This document shows, piece after piece, positions 36,365-45,320 of a stretch of DNA of 53,586 nt (its first letter is position 1; the number at the start of each line of letters is the position of its first letter). The notes beneath the pieces were generated by a model. It saw only the letters and a list, made by a program, of their open reading frames with translations, ran no database searches and was not told where the DNA came from. The DNA comes from Promethearchaeota archaeon (lineage in GTDB: Archaea > Asgardarchaeota > Lokiarchaeia > Sigyniarchaeales > SOKP01). Made by a program: the position numbers and the translations under genes. The stretch covers positions 1 to 53,586 of the forward strand of contig JAHLWH010000033.1 of NCBI GenBank assembly GCA_019058015.1. Reading direction: 5' to 3'.

Positions 36365-37132
36365 ATGTTTCTGCCAACTTTAACAGCAATAATTATCCAA
36401 AAATTTATCCGAAAAGAAAAGATTTTAAATATTAAGGGGTTAAAATTTGGAAAATTCACTTATTATTTAATTGCAATTGTTTTAAGCTTTATAATTGTAT
36501 TTTTAGCATTATTTATTGCTCTCTCCTTTCCTGGAGTAGAGTATGATAAAAACTTGGAGATCTTGCAACAATATGCAGATTTACCATTATATTTATTATC
36601 GCTGCCAGACCCCGCCAAGATTTATATTTTAATAAATATTCCCAATGCAATTATTATTGGTGCTACATATAATGCATTTTTTGCATTTGGTGAAGAGCTA
36701 GGTTGGAGAGGATTTATGTTAGATTCATTGTATAAAAAAAGATTTGGATTTTGGAAGGCATCAATTTTAATTGGAATTGTGTGGGGTTTTTGGCACGCAC
36801 CTTTAATTTTATTTTTTGGGCTTAATTATCCCGAACACCAAATTGAAGGGGTTTTTATGATGGTTGGTTTTACAGTATTATTATCACCAATTCTAACGTA
36901 TTTAACATTAAAGGGTGAATCAGTTTTCATTGCCTCAGTTTTCCATGGAACACTTAATGCAATTGCTGGAATTTCTATAGTCTTAAAAGGCGGAAATGAT
37001 TTAATAAATTCGGTGGCTGGATTATCTGGATTCATTGCTTTAATCATTCTTAACATAATAATGGTAATTATTGATAGGTTTCTTATAAAGAATCCAATAA
37101 TAAAACACAAAGAGAAGTCTAAAGTAAATTAA
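36365..37132 (+). CDS. CPBP-family intramembrane metalloprotease (N-terminal extent uncertain)
   Basis: A multi-helix membrane protein with the CPBP/Abi (CAAX-protease-like) motifs: EELGWRGFM (motif 1, two Glu and Arg) and GFWHAPL (motif 2, His), then a later FHGTLNA (motif 3 His). These residues form the metal site of this glutamyl/metallo-protease family. From the ATG at 36365 the product is 255 residues. The same frame continues upstream as a plausible first membrane helix (LTLYIIIVLGISFSIFGVFY) back to an ATG at 36194, but codon 3 there is TAG (36200-36202). The natural start is therefore either lost by a nonsense mutation, or translation begins inside. Substrate unknown. Confidence 0.8.
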   Translation: MFLPTLTAIIIQKFIRKEKILNIKGLKFGKFTYYLIAIVLSFIIVFLALFIALSFPGVEYDKNLEILQQYADLPLYLLSLPDPAKIYILINIPNAIIIGATYNAFFAFGEELGWRGFMLDSLYKKRFGFWKASILIGIVWGFWHAPLILFFGLNYPEHQIEGVFMMVGFTVLLSPILTYLTLKGESVFIASVFHGTLNAIAGISIVLKGGNDLINSVAGLSGFIALIILNIIMVIIDRFLIKNPIIKHKEKSKVN

Positions 37133-37199
37133 TTATTCTTTTCAGAAATAATATTGCAAAAAAAAATGGATATAAAATAAGAAATATTAAATTGAACTC

Positions 37200-38834
37200 T
37201 TATTTTTGCTTTTCAATTTCTCTTAATTCTCGATGAAGGACTTTTCCTACTATTGTTTTGGGTAATTCTTCAATGAATTCCACATATCGCGGATATTTAT
37301 CAAAACCCATATTTTCTTTAGCCCAATCAATTATATCTTGCTCAGAAACTTTATCTTTAAATTCTTCCTTTAAAATAACATAAGCTTTTATGTTTTCATT
37401 ACCAACATCATCGATAATCCCAATTACACCACATTCTTCAATTACTTCGTTATGATATAATAAATCTTCGACTTCTGCGGGATAAACGGAATGCCCTTTA
37501 TATTTTATCAAATTTTTAAGTCTATCTTTTATTACAAAATATCCATCTTCATCCATTAAGGCTAAATCACCTGTCCATAACCACCCATCCTTTATCGTTT
37601 CATTTGTTTCTTTTTCTCTCTTATAGTAGCCTTTCATCATTTGTGGACCTCTTACAACCAGTTCTCCTACTTCATTAATTCCAAGAGTATTTCCTTCAGG
37701 ATCACAAATCTTTACATCAGTGTTAGGTACTGGCATTCCTATTGTATCATTTTTAAATATTCCTTCAAATGGGTTTGCTGTAACAAGAGGAGACATTTCT
37801 GTTAGCCCATATGCATTCCGGAGCTTAGCACCTGTTAATTCTTCGAATCTTTTTCCTATCTCATCTGGAAGTGGACCTGCAGAACTAACACAATATTTTA
37901 TGTAAGATAAATCATGTTTTTCTATTCCCTCATAATTATTTAAATTATTATATAACGCAGCAACACCAGGAAAGAACGTTACTCTAGCTGCCTCAATAAC
38001 TTCCAATACTTCATGAGCTTCCCGAGGATTAAACACACAAGCAAGTTTCCATCCACAATGAATGGCAATGTTCATCATAAATCCCATATAAATATGATAA
38101 AAAGGCAATGCGGCGAGTAGAACTTCTTTTCCAAGTTCCTTCTCAGGAAACCATGATTCCGCTTGAAAAGCGTTAGATACAATACTTCCATGAGTTATTA
38201 TCGCACCTTTTGGATATCCCGTAGTTCCTCCTGTGTATTGCAACATGGCAACATCATCTTGAGTTATTTTAATATCCGGAGGATTTGGCTTAGTCTCACG
38301 AAGTATTCCTTCAAATGTAGGTTCACCACTAGTCGGATATTCAGGCTTTGCCATTGGGTCTGGTGATAAATAAGGACCAAGATTACTAAAAAATTTATGT
38401 TTAACCCCTGTTTGATCAATAATTGGATTAACTATCGAGTTAAAACCCTCCCAACCAATATAGACTTTAGCTTCACTATCATTTAATTGCCTTTTAATTT
38501 CCAAACTTTTAAATAATGGAGAGATGGTTGTAACTACTGCTCCCATTTTTAAAATACCATAATAATACGCAACAAATGCTGGATTATTAGTAAAATGTAT
38601 TGCTACACAGTCACCCTTTTTAATACCAAGCTCAGTTAATTTTGTGGCGGCACGATATACTATATCCTGTAATTGAATATATGTGAGCTCAAAACCCATA
38701 AAGTAAGTTACAACATTATTAGGATAAGTTTTAACTGAATCTTCAAAAAAGTCAACAAGAGTTTTATTTGGAATATTAACTTCTTTAGGAACACTTTTAG
38801 GCCAATGTTTATAATATATTTTTTGATCTGACAT
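37200..38834 (-). CDS. AMP-forming acyl-CoA synthetase (long-chain type)
   Basis: A 544-residue ANL-superfamily ligase that activates a carboxylic acid via acyl-AMP to acyl-CoA. Motifs: P-loop YTGGTTGYPKGAIITH, GLTEMSP, the hinge WTGDLALMDEDGYFVIKDR and the catalytic Lys in LPKTIVGKVLHREL. The residue pattern is that of medium/long-chain fatty acid or aryl-acid CoA ligases; the chain preference cannot be read off. It is monocistronic and convergent with the CPBP protease gene. Confidence 0.88.
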   Translation of the reverse strand: MSDQKIYYKHWPKSVPKEVNIPNKTLVDFFEDSVKTYPNNVVTYFMGFELTYIQLQDIVYRAATKLTELGIKKGDCVAIHFTNNPAFVAYYYGILKMGAVVTTISPLFKSLEIKRQLNDSEAKVYIGWEGFNSIVNPIIDQTGVKHKFFSNLGPYLSPDPMAKPEYPTSGEPTFEGILRETKPNPPDIKITQDDVAMLQYTGGTTGYPKGAIITHGSIVSNAFQAESWFPEKELGKEVLLAALPFYHIYMGFMMNIAIHCGWKLACVFNPREAHEVLEVIEAARVTFFPGVAALYNNLNNYEGIEKHDLSYIKYCVSSAGPLPDEIGKRFEELTGAKLRNAYGLTEMSPLVTANPFEGIFKNDTIGMPVPNTDVKICDPEGNTLGINEVGELVVRGPQMMKGYYKREKETNETIKDGWLWTGDLALMDEDGYFVIKDRLKNLIKYKGHSVYPAEVEDLLYHNEVIEECGVIGIIDDVGNENIKAYVILKEEFKDKVSEQDIIDWAKENMGFDKYPRYVEFIEELPKTIVGKVLHRELREIEKQK

Positions 38835-39164
38835 AAATTTAGTTTAAATATTATTATATTTAACTTTAATTTTTCACATAAAAGTATAGGCATTAAGGGG
38901 AACTACTTTTATTTATAAAATTCTCAAAGAGCTTAATTCTTAGTATTATTTACATTAATAGCCAATAATCTTCCAAATCCATCAGATTATCATCTATGCT
39001 AAATTTTCATTTAGAATGAAAAGTATTATTCTTATTTCATTATAATTTATTTTACATAATTTTCTTAAATTGCCATATATATTTATGTTATTTTTTTGAA
39101 ATTAAATTCAATTTTATTTATTTAATAAAAGATAAAAATCTTATAAAAGAAGCATTGTTTTTTT

Positions 39165-39419
39165 TTAAAATTCAAAATTAAGAATTATTTTCTCAAATTC
39201 TTTATATGTACCATCCTTCTCTAAACAAAAAATTTCATATTAAAATATTTGTTCCAATTTCATATTAATCCTTTCTCATTTTCAAGTATTTTTTTTACCT
39301 TTATCAGTTAAGGATTAGTACAGATCTAACTTAACTCTATGTAATATTACCATCTTCTTTTTGTGTAATTTTTGGAGAACTTTTCTGATATAGCTCTTAT
39401 CCTTTAAATAATTGGTTAA
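39165..39419 (-). pseudogene. decayed winged-helix regulator
   Basis: In the otherwise gene-free stretch 38835-39547 one minus-strand frame reads LTNYLKDKSYIRKVLQKLHK, then KKMVILHRVKLDLY, a TAA (39315-39317), SLTDKGKK, further stops, and ends with YEIFCLEKDGTYKEFEKIIL. The pattern 'helix-turn-helix, wing, LTDKGK' is that of MarR/PadR/ArsR-like winged-helix DNA-binding proteins. Several nonsense codons, at least one probable frameshift and no start codon mark it as a remnant. The remaining parts of the stretch (38835-39164 and 39420-39547) show only AT-rich DNA. Confidence 0.45.
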
Positions 39420-39547
39420 TTAAAATTTAATATTTTTAGATTTGAGGGAAAATTTGCTTCCAAACCTATCCGAAAATAGGTATTATGATTTTGAATATGA
39501 AGAAATTCTATTTGATAAATTGATTTTTGGTTGAATTGAGACATCAT

Positions 39548-40078
39548 TTATTTACAAATATCTTCTAATTCTCTCTTGAAAATATCATAATCGTCTTTAG
39601 TGTATAAGCAAAATATTACTTTAAGAATTTGAGTTTCTGAATTAAGATATTGCTTTGCCGTGGAGAGCATGATTTTTGCACATTTATCAATTGGATAACC
39701 AAAAATCCCCGTAGATAGGGCAGGTAGCGCTATTGATTTCAAATTATGCTTATCCATTAGTTTAAGACTATTTAAAGTAGCATTTTTCAGCTTCTCATCT
39801 TCATTTCCTTCTCCCATTCGAGGACCTACAGCGTGAATAACAAATCGTGCTTTTAAATTCCCACCAGTAGTAATGACTGCAGTACCAACTGGAGTCCCAC
39901 CGATTTTATTACATTCTTCTTGAATTTTGGAGCCTCCTTTGCGACGTATAGCTCCAGCAACACCACCACCAAGTATTAATTGAGAATTAGCTGCATTAAC
40001 TATTGCATCAGTATTGCATTCTGTAATATCGCCTTGTTTTAATTCAATAACCGAATTTTTTATCTTTAAACTTTTCAT
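39548..40078 (-). CDS. macrodomain protein (ADP-ribose-binding, O-acetyl-ADP-ribose deacetylase type)
   Basis: A 176-residue stand-alone macrodomain. Signatures: GDITECNTDAIVNAANSQL with the binding Asp and the NAAN loop, GGGVAGAIRRKGG, the strand RFVIHAVGP and the phosphate loop ALSTGIFGYP. The family binds ADP-ribose and often removes acetyl or ADP-ribosyl groups. Length and motifs are complete, so it is probably active. It is on the same strand as the YkgJ-type gene, about 90 bp downstream of it. Confidence 0.92.
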   Translation of the reverse strand: MKSLKIKNSVIELKQGDITECNTDAIVNAANSQLILGGGVAGAIRRKGGSKIQEECNKIGGTPVGTAVITTGGNLKARFVIHAVGPRMGEGNEDEKLKNATLNSLKLMDKHNLKSIALPALSTGIFGYPIDKCAKIMLSTAKQYLNSETQILKVIFCLYTKDDYDIFKRELEDICK

Positions 40079-40164
40079 ATCCTTATTTTCTTTAAATAAT
40101 ATTAATTTTATACTGATTATTAGTTAATCATCAATTTGGTTTTGAACATATCTTGCGAAAATGG

Positions 40165-40896
40165 TTATTTTTCAGAAACGTCTCGTGATTTGCCAAATAT
40201 TTCATTAATTTTCTTTTTATCATCTTCGCTCATACTTTCCATTGCTTCTTTATTTTGTTTGATTAATTCCATCATTACATCCTTTTGAATTATCTGATGC
40301 AATACGGGGATATTAATTCTTATCCTTGTAAGTTCAGTGAACATCAGTTTGGCAGTTTCTCTCATTTTTTCTAATTCTTCTTTAGTCATTCCCTCTTGAC
40401 CTACTCCGGGGCAATCCACATCGACAATAGAATAATTTTTTCCGTCAAATTCTAATGGATAAGTCCTACAACTGAGAGGTCTATTATCATAAATTAAGCA
40501 TTCTTTTTTCTCTATATTATACAAAGGGCATTTTTCATCCAGTAATTCTTCAATTGGAGTAGATGTAAACGGATCTAATGAAGTGGCTTTTTGATCTGCA
40601 TCATCTTTTGGGATTGGGATGGGTTTAAGTATAAGATCCAAATTTCCAGCGGGATTCTTATACAGTTCTAAATATGGCATAAAATTTATTAATACTCCAT
40701 TTCGAGCCCACATTTCTAAATCCCAAAATGTGAGAGGAACAGGACCTCTTGCAGCGCAACATTTATTACATCTTGTGCAATTAAATGTAAATTTCGCTTT
40801 CTTCTTTTCTTCCTTTTTCACTTCAGTTTCTTTACTTTCATTAGAATTTACTTCTTCATTTTCTTCTTTTTTTTCATTATTTGAACCTTCAGACAT
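40165..40896 (-). CDS. YkgJ-type cysteine-cluster protein
   Basis: A 243-residue protein with a charged, low-complexity N-terminus (Glu/Lys/Asn-rich, about residues 1-35). The cysteine cluster FNCTRCNKCC (C40, C43, C46, C47) is followed by CPLYNIEKKECLIYDNRPLSCRTYPL and a further Cys in DVDCPG. This is the zinc- or iron-chelating YkgJ/CxxCxxCC family (often called UPF0153). The reaction is not known; some members are linked to metal-dependent modification. A helical Met/Lys-rich C-terminus follows. Confidence 0.82.
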   Translation of the reverse strand: MSEGSNNEKKEENEEVNSNESKETEVKKEEKKKAKFTFNCTRCNKCCAARGPVPLTFWDLEMWARNGVLINFMPYLELYKNPAGNLDLILKPIPIPKDDADQKATSLDPFTSTPIEELLDEKCPLYNIEKKECLIYDNRPLSCRTYPLEFDGKNYSIVDVDCPGVGQEGMTKEELEKMRETAKLMFTELTRIRINIPVLHQIIQKDVMMELIKQNKEAMESMSEDDKKKINEIFGKSRDVSEK

Positions 40897-41026
40897 TTTG
40901 AATAACTCCTCAATTATTATAAATTAGTTAAAATAACATCAAAAAAAAATTTTTACCTTTTGATTTATTTTTAAAAATAAATACTATGTTAATTTCTATA
41001 AATTAATATTTTTTGAGGTTTGTAAA

Positions 41027-42115
41027 ATGAATTTTGAAGAAGATTTTAAAATTATAAAAAATCTTACTGAAATCCAAGGATGTTCAGGAAATGAAGAGAA
41101 AATAAGAGAATACATAAAAAAAATAATTACACCCTATTGTTCGAAGGTAGAGATCGATTCTATTGGTAATTTATTTGGTTTCATGAATGGAGAAAAATTA
41201 GGAGAAACTAAAGCAAAATTAAATATCTTATTAGATGCACACGCGGATGAGATTGGATTTATGGTAAGGTTTATTGACAAAAAAGGTTTTATCAGATTTT
41301 CTCAAGTAGGTGGCCAAAATCCACGAATTCTACCTGGGCAAATAGTTACTGTTCATTCGAGTTCGGGACAAGATATTATTGGAATTATTGGAGAAAAACC
41401 GTTACATCTTCTTAAACAAGAAGAAAGAAAAAAAACAAGTAAAATAGAAGACCTATTTATTGATATCGGCACTAAAGATGAACAGGAATGTAAAGAATTG
41501 GTTTCTGTAGGGGATTACATTACATTCAAGCAAGAGTGTTCAAGATTGATAAAAAATCAGAGAATCTTTGCTAAATCATTCGACGACCGAGCAGGCTGCT
41601 TTGTCCTTATGAAATTAATTATGGAAATTTCTCAAATTTCCGATAAATTACCTCATAATTTAATATTTTTATTTTCAAGTCAGGAAGAAATAGGAACAAG
41701 AGGGGCAACTGTTGGATCATATAAGATTTCTCCTGATATAGGAATAGCGGTTGAGGTAAATCACGCAATTGATTTTCCCGGAATTGATAAGGAAAAATAT
41801 TTTGAATGTTCATTGGGATCTGGAACAGCAATAAGAGTAGGTCCAAATATGCATTCAAAATTAAGTAAAACGTTAATTGATCTGGCTAAAAAAGAAAATA
41901 TTCCTTTTACTTTAAGAGCAGAGCCAAGTATAACCCCTACAAATGCACGAGTAATTCAAATGACTAAATCTGGTGTTCCATGTGCGTTAGTTGGAGTCCC
42001 ACTAAGATATATGCATACAAATGTAGAAACGATTCAATATTCAGATATAATTCATACAGTGAATTTATTGAAATCTTTTCTATTAAGTGATCTAACGGGA
42101 GTATTAATCTTGTAA
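41027..42115 (+). CDS. M42-family metallopeptidase (deblocking/glutamyl aminopeptidase type)
   Basis: A 362-residue dinuclear-metal aminopeptidase. Metal and catalytic residues are visible: AHADEIGF (H72, D74), KSFDDRAG (bridging Asp186), SSQEEIGTRGA (catalytic Glu220, ligand Glu221), EVNHAIDF (E243) and YMHTNVE (His330). M42 enzymes form large cytosolic tetrahedral complexes that trim peptides after the proteasome. Length is normal. Its last codons overlap the convergent FAU-1 gene by 12 bp. Confidence 0.93.
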   Translation: MNFEEDFKIIKNLTEIQGCSGNEEKIREYIKKIITPYCSKVEIDSIGNLFGFMNGEKLGETKAKLNILLDAHADEIGFMVRFIDKKGFIRFSQVGGQNPRILPGQIVTVHSSSGQDIIGIIGEKPLHLLKQEERKKTSKIEDLFIDIGTKDEQECKELVSVGDYITFKQECSRLIKNQRIFAKSFDDRAGCFVLMKLIMEISQISDKLPHNLIFLFSSQEEIGTRGATVGSYKISPDIGIAVEVNHAIDFPGIDKEKYFECSLGSGTAIRVGPNMHSKLSKTLIDLAKKENIPFTLRAEPSITPTNARVIQMTKSGVPCALVGVPLRYMHTNVETIQYSDIIHTVNLLKSFLLSDLTGVLIL

Positions 42116-43615
42116 AATTCTTGAGATTTCTTGATTGGCCCTTTCATAGGTTTCCTTTGAAATAATTTGGTGTTCATATAAAGCATTAAATAACTCATTA
42201 TCAATAACCTCTTTTCTGCCGTCCTCAAATTCAACAACATCGACTTCTAAGTCTAAATAATGAATTTCCGTAGGACGAATTTCAATAGGTGTATTAATAT
42301 TATAATATGCACCCTTAAAGGAATCATTACGATCAAAATACTCATTCTTATAACTCCAATTTCCTCGAATAAAATGAACTAAAGCATAATCTCCTTTTTC
42401 AATAGGAATATCTAAACCATCATAATGCCCTCTCGATTTAAATTCCCTTTTTACCTTGAGTTCGAATGGAGTTTTCTCACTTTTTTCAATTATCTTCCCT
42501 GGCGATAAAGATTCAACCTTAAATAAAATTTTTTGATGATTTATTGGAATATAAGTGTGTTTTTGAAAATATTTCTCATGAATAAATTCAATAAATGAAG
42601 AATTTATTCTTTGTTCTTCTCCAGGAAATTTTTCCAATAGATATTCATTGAAATCAATAATCATTTCAAATTTTTGAGATTGAGGGTTAAAGCCTGATTT
42701 AAATGAATGATGATATTGAATAGTTTTACATGTTTTACGCCTAAGTTCATCCATTTTTTGTTTTATATTTCCAGAAAATAAGTAATGACATGAAAGTGTG
42801 TCTCGATATACAAGTCCAATATCTTGTTTTTGTTTCATTTTTAAATCTATTGATTTCTTTAATTCTAATATTTCATCAAATTCATCTCGAAGATCTTCCT
42901 CATTAGCCTGCATAGCAGCAGTCCGAAAAATGATATCAATTCCTGTTAGTTCAAATGATTTTCCTAAATTAAATAATTTTGATTTAAGATTTGATGATTG
43001 GATCTTTTTACTAAATAAGATTCTTGAATTACCGTTTATTAATAATACTATATAATTTCCACTTAATGAGTTAAAAGGCATTAAAATGGGAGGATTTCTT
43101 CCAGAATCTTCCTGAATTACTTGAAAAAAACCTTCGAAATTTTTATCGTAATAGGAATAAATAATTCCATAATCTGGTTTATAATTATTTGCTGAGAGAA
43201 GTTGATTATCTTTACCGTAATCATTTTCTGTTTTTAAATCTACAATTGAATAACCCCGATTTTTATACGTTCTTATGACTTTTCCTTTATAGATTGAATT
43301 ACGTGAATATTTCGAAACGAGAGTAACCAAATCCGGAAAATCTTTTTGATTTAAAGGTAATTGTGAGATCAATTCTAAAGGATTTTCAATGTGTTTTTTA
43401 AATAAAGAAATATAAACCATTATTCCTTGATTATCATCGCGATCTTGAATAGATACTTCCTTTATTTTATTTTCCTTGTCCGGTGCTAAATTAAATCTTC
43501 TCTGAATTAGTGGAGATGGATAGATTATATTGTATCCAGCCTTTAAAAAGAGGTCGGTTAAAGCAGTTGAATATATCCCACGTAAAAATATATTTTTCAT
43601 TTTAATATATCTCAA
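42104..43615 (-). CDS. FAU-1-type RNA-binding protein / probable ribonuclease
   Basis: A 503-residue protein resembling archaeal FAU-1, described for AU-rich RNA binding and 5S rRNA processing. The N-terminal part (MKNIFLRGIYSTALTDLFLK) and a central RNase E/G-like segment (TGIDIIFRTAAMQANEEDLR) are followed by an S1/ferredoxin-like middle. The C-terminal DUF402 domain shows NWSYKNEYFDRNDSFKGAYY and a strand HYLDLEVDVVEFEDGR. The first Met (MRYIKMKN) or Met6 may be the start. It is probably involved in stable-RNA maturation. Confidence 0.85.
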   Translation of the reverse strand: MRYIKMKNIFLRGIYSTALTDLFLKAGYNIIYPSPLIQRRFNLAPDKENKIKEVSIQDRDDNQGIMVYISLFKKHIENPLELISQLPLNQKDFPDLVTLVSKYSRNSIYKGKVIRTYKNRGYSIVDLKTENDYGKDNQLLSANNYKPDYGIIYSYYDKNFEGFFQVIQEDSGRNPPILMPFNSLSGNYIVLLINGNSRILFSKKIQSSNLKSKLFNLGKSFELTGIDIIFRTAAMQANEEDLRDEFDEILELKKSIDLKMKQKQDIGLVYRDTLSCHYLFSGNIKQKMDELRRKTCKTIQYHHSFKSGFNPQSQKFEMIIDFNEYLLEKFPGEEQRINSSFIEFIHEKYFQKHTYIPINHQKILFKVESLSPGKIIEKSEKTPFELKVKREFKSRGHYDGLDIPIEKGDYALVHFIRGNWSYKNEYFDRNDSFKGAYYNINTPIEIRPTEIHYLDLEVDVVEFEDGRKEVIDNELFNALYEHQIISKETYERANQEISRILQD

Positions 43616-43725
43616 AAAGAAAAAATACTATAATTTATTTACTAAATTGATTTAAAAAAATTTATAATTAAAAATAAATAAGTTCAAAAATTTTTAATTA
43701 GAAAAATAAATCTTAAAGATTATTT

Positions 43726-44388
43726 ATGAAGTCACCAGAAATTGAATTTGAAGGTAAAAATTACATTTTTTCTGTAAAATCTTTAATTATTTTTGCAGTA
43801 GGAATACCTATAATTTCATTACTTATATATTTCAGCCATGACTGGGTTTGGCTTCATGAAATTGTAATTAAACAAACAGTATGGGTTATGAACCTTTTGA
43901 CAGGGATGGGGGCTGAAGCCGTTTATAATCCCTATGGGCCTCCCTATTGGCATTTTGAGGTCCCCGGAAAGCCGAATATTGGCTTCGAGACATTTTGCAC
44001 GGGGATTCAAGCAATCGCTATATTTGCAGGAATTATTATCTCAATTCCACACTCAAAAGATCCAATCACAAGTAAAAATATATGGTGGAGAAAACTTAAA
44101 GCTCTAATTATCTCTTCTGTAATATTTTATATTGTAAATATTATCAGGATGGTTATACAACTCTATTTATATTATATTGGCTATGCTTGGGATGATATAC
44201 ACTACTCTATTTCTGCGGCAAGTTCATTTATTGCGGCAATTATTATTTTATTGCTTCATAAATGGATTCCCGAATTTATCATATCAATTATTTATGCGGG
44301 AATATTAATTAAAAGAAAAATTAAAGGTTCTAAAGAGGTTGAATTAAATACTACCACAAATGAACAAAATAAAATTGAAAAGAACTAA
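43726..44388 (+). CDS. archaeosortase/exosortase-family transpeptidase
   Basis: A 220-residue membrane protein of about six helices with the Cys-Arg-His active site of the exosortase/archaeosortase family: FETFCTGIQAI (Cys91), VNIIRMVIQ (Arg141) and DDIHYSISAASSF (His159). These enzymes cut C-terminal sorting signals (for example PGF-CTERM) from surface proteins and attach a lipid. No protein with such a tripartite C-terminal signal is encoded in this window, so its targets are elsewhere. The tail after residue 195 is Lys/Glu/Thr/Asn-rich and cytosolic. It is followed by the MtrH-like gene after only 18 bp. Confidence 0.85.
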   Translation: MKSPEIEFEGKNYIFSVKSLIIFAVGIPIISLLIYFSHDWVWLHEIVIKQTVWVMNLLTGMGAEAVYNPYGPPYWHFEVPGKPNIGFETFCTGIQAIAIFAGIIISIPHSKDPITSKNIWWRKLKALIISSVIFYIVNIIRMVIQLYLYYIGYAWDDIHYSISAASSFIAAIIILLLHKWIPEFIISIIYAGILIKRKIKGSKEVELNTTTNEQNKIEKN

Positions 44389-44406
44389 TCACTGTGAATT
44401 GCACAT

Positions 44407-45315
44407 ATGATTGAATTTGAAAAGGAACAAAAAGTATTAACGGTTGGAAATATTAAAATTGGTGGTCAACCAGGAGAAAATCCGAATGTATGTATCGGTT
44501 CTGTTTTTTATGCGGGGCACTCCGCACTTCTTAATGAAAAAACTGGTAAAATCGACAAAAAGTTAGTAGAACAAGAGCTTAATGAATTTGTTGATGTTTG
44601 TGAAAAAAATTCAATTCCATTTATCATTGATATTGTTGGCTCTTATGAGGAACCATTATATAAAGAATGTATGTATATAGCAGATTTGGTGGATTGTCCA
44701 TTTTTAGTGGATGGATTAAATGATTCATCAAGAGTTCCAGTTATGGAGAAATTGGCTGAGAATGGACTGTTAGATCGGGCAATTTTAAACAGCATAGATG
44801 AAAGTACTAAGGATGAATCCCTTGAAAAATTAAAAGAAATTGGAGTAAAAAATGCAGTTATTTTAACATTTGGGATTCGTTATGTTTTTCCAAAGCAGAA
44901 ATTAAAATTTTTACGGGAAACTCTATTACCAAAAGCAAATAAAGCGGGAATAGAAAATTGTCTTATTGATACTGGAGTATTAGATTTACCCTCTATCTCC
45001 ATAAATGCAAATACTTCATTTATGATAAAAGATGAATTCGGATTGCCAACCGGATGCGCTCCAGCAAATGCTATTTATGCATGGAAATCAATTAAACAAT
45101 TCGGAAATGAAGCAAGGATAAGTGCAATTACATCCGCTTCGATATATTGTATAGTTTCAGGAAGTGATTTTGTTTTATTTGGACCAATTAAATTTGGAAA
45201 ATATATAGTTCCATCGATTGCCTTGATTGTATCAATGAATTCTTATTATAGAAAAAGAGTTTTACGAAAAGAGATAGCAGAAAATAATCCATTATATAAA
45301 ATCTTTAGAGATTAA
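44407..45315 (+). CDS. MtrH-like tetrahydropterin methyltransferase
   Basis: A 302-residue protein matching MtrH, the subunit of methyl-H4MPT:CoM methyltransferase that moves the methyl group between the pterin and a corrinoid. Seen: FEKEQKVLTVGNIKIGGQPG, NVCIGSVFYAGHSALL, VDCPFLVDGLNDSSRVPV, LDRAILNSIDEST and PTGCAPANAIYAWKSI. The other Mtr subunits are not present nearby. In Asgard archaea and some bacteria such solo MtrH proteins pair with MttB-like methyltransferases and corrinoid proteins for methylamine or other methyl compounds. The pterin specificity (H4MPT or H4F) is open. An AIR-synthase-related gene lies 1.6 kb away. Confidence 0.85.
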   Translation: MIEFEKEQKVLTVGNIKIGGQPGENPNVCIGSVFYAGHSALLNEKTGKIDKKLVEQELNEFVDVCEKNSIPFIIDIVGSYEEPLYKECMYIADLVDCPFLVDGLNDSSRVPVMEKLAENGLLDRAILNSIDESTKDESLEKLKEIGVKNAVILTFGIRYVFPKQKLKFLRETLLPKANKAGIENCLIDTGVLDLPSISINANTSFMIKDEFGLPTGCAPANAIYAWKSIKQFGNEARISAITSASIYCIVSGSDFVLFGPIKFGKYIVPSIALIVSMNSYYRKRVLRKEIAENNPLYKIFRD

Positions 45316-45320
45316 GATAA

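Noticed and set aside
38835..39164. Long gap after the acyl-CoA ligase searched for RNA genes or small ORFs
   Set aside because: Only AT-rich sequence with short T-runs; no conserved stem, box motifs or open frame.
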